Source of the DNA: Phyllobacteriaceae bacterium
GTDB lineage: Bacteria; Pseudomonadota; Alphaproteobacteria; Rhizobiales; Rhizobiaceae
Length of the DNA stretch: 23,276 nucleotides
Direction of reading: 5' to 3'
Assembly: GCA_024645155.1 (NCBI GenBank)
Contig: JAHEGF010000016.1
Span: 1 to 23,276, forward strand
Both the position numbers and the translations under genes were made by a program. How positions within the stretch are numbered: the stretch's first letter is position 1; every line of letters begins with the position of its first letter. The notes below the pieces were generated by a model. The model did no database searches and was not told the origin of the DNA. It saw only the letters and a program-made list of their open reading frames with translations. Below are positions 22,407 through 23,276 of the stretch, one piece after another.

Positions 22407-23276
22407 ATGCTCATTCGGCTGTTTGTCCTTGTTGGCGGATTGATTGTACTGGCGCTTACCACAGCGCTGATCGGACCCTATTTCGTAGACTGGACGCCTT
22501 ACCGTTCGGATTTTGAGCGCGAGGCAAGCCGCATTCTGGGACGCGATGTGACAGTCAATGGCCAAGTGACCGCACGCCTGTTGCCGTTCCCATCCGTGAC
22601 GTTTTCCGATGTGCGTGTCGCCGGTACAGAAGGCGATGAGCCGGTCATGGTCGCAGACCGGTTTTCGATGGATGCCGAACTCGCACCCTTCCTGCGCGGC
22701 GAAGTCCTGATTTTCGACATGCGTGTGGTGCGGCCGCGCCTGCAGCTGGCACTGTCTGATGACGGTACCCTTGATCTGGCGATCCGGCCGGATTCACCGA
22801 TCGGCCCGCGCCAGATCCGTCTGGAAAACGTCTCGATCGAAAACGGCGAGATCTTGCTTGCGCACGGGACAAGCGGGCGCGTACATCGTTTTGAAAAAAT
22901 CGAAAGCCGATTGTCGGCGCGTTCGCTGGCGGGTCCATGGAGGTCCAGGGGTAGACTGTCTGCGGACGGGGTTCCGATTGCCTTTGAAGTTTCAACGGGA
23001 AGCGTGGAAGACGATGGGGCAATGCGGCTGCGGCTGCGGCTTTTCCCGGACCGCGTTCCAGTCGTGCTGGAAAGTGATGGTGCGGCTCGTCTCGAAGAAG
23101 GCAGTTTTCACTATGCCGGCGGTTTCTCGCTTGCCGATTTGGCGCCCGACACCGACAAGCTGCGCGGAAGCGATGGTGATACCTTCGCTGTGAATGCAGA
23201 AAGCAGCCGTGTCAGCGGCGAGGTTTACCGGATTAGCGGACGGTTTACGCTTGATCACAAACTGCTGGGGATCGAC
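22407..23276 (+). CDS. AsmA-family protein, N-terminal part (3' end outside window)
   Basis: The frame opens at ATG 22407 and stays open for 290 codons to the last base, so it is cut by the window edge. An N-terminal hydrophobic helix (LIRLFVLVGGLIVLALTTAL, residues 2-21) anchors it in the inner membrane. It is followed at once by the AsmA hallmark: PYFVDWTPYRSDFEREASRI, then LGRDVTVNGQVTARLLPFPS and VTFSDVRVAG. The next ~200 residues are alternating beta-strands such as FLRGEVLIFDMRVVRPRLQL and IRLENVSIENGEILLA, as expected of the long groove-forming AsmA/TamB-like fold. Family members affect outer-membrane assembly and are thought to help move phospholipids across the periplasm. Rhizobial versions are usually above 1,000 residues, so most of the gene lies beyond the window. 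The ribosome site is weak. Confidence 0.9.
   Translation, partial: MLIRLFVLVGGLIVLALTTALIGPYFVDWTPYRSDFEREASRILGRDVTVNGQVTARLLPFPSVTFSDVRVAGTEGDEPVMVADRFSMDAELAPFLRGEVLIFDMRVVRPRLQLALSDDGTLDLAIRPDSPIGPRQIRLENVSIENGEILLAHGTSGRVHRFEKIESRLSARSLAGPWRSRGRLSADGVPIAFEVSTGSVEDDGAMRLRLRLFPDRVPVVLESDGAARLEEGSFHYAGGFSLADLAPDTDKLRGSDGDTFAVNAESSRVSGEVYRISGRFTLDHKLLGID

Noticed and set aside
1..23276. CRISPR array, tRNA or rRNA genes, prophage or a defence system
   Set aside because: No regularly spaced repeats, cloverleaf-like segments or ribosomal RNA sequence were seen, and all sizeable genes have housekeeping or transport assignments.

Overview
The window is a stretch of chromosome from an alphaproteobacterium, most likely of the order Hyphomicrobiales (Rhizobiales). 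The evidence is the gene order ftsZ - lpxC - bamD - recN - ligA, which is typical of the end of the dcw cell-division cluster in that group. The long disordered FtsZ linker, an LpxC with Ser at position 214 as in Rhizobium, and the style of the UvrD, CLC and AsmA proteins agree with this. Base composition is moderately GC-rich, except for one AT-rich pocket around 18120-18240.

Layout. (1) 1-7784, plus strand: the end of ftsZ, then lpxC (lipid A), bamD (outer-membrane protein assembly), recN and ligA (DNA repair and replication) and a membrane-anchored alpha/beta hydrolase. Spacing suggests that bamD-recN-ligA-hydrolase are largely co-transcribed; a hairpin and a long leader separate ftsZ from lpxC. 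(2) 7862-8880, plus: azlC-azlD, a two-gene branched-chain amino-acid exporter. (3) 8898-13165: pepP on minus, a small DUF1127-like protein on plus, then on minus prmA, an SCO copper chaperone, a 51-residue membrane protein and a secreted EF-hand protein with a strong intrinsic terminator. (4) 13166-14809: a loose accessory zone with an ABM-like protein, a two-helix membrane protein, a truncated class III cyclase, and two gene-free stretches that carry repeats and palindromes. (5) 14810-18003: a PqiA-like membrane protein (plus) and uvrD (minus). (6) 18004-18610: an AT-rich spacer and the remnant of an IS3-family insertion sequence, with only a prematurely stopped orfA and no orfB. (7) 18611-20739, minus: a CLC-type chloride transporter and a hot-dog thioesterase, 11 bp apart. 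(8) 20870-23276, plus: a D-lactate dehydrogenase-type flavoprotein and the first 290 codons of an AsmA-family protein that runs off the end.

Most of the window is ordinary housekeeping sequence. I found no CRISPR array, RNA gene, phage or evident defence system. The points most worth a second look are the altered ion-path motifs in the CLC protein, the repeat-rich spacer at 13336-13472, the two perfect inverted repeats at 14540-14685, the decayed IS copy and cyclase fragment, and a CtrA-like box between ftsZ and lpxC.
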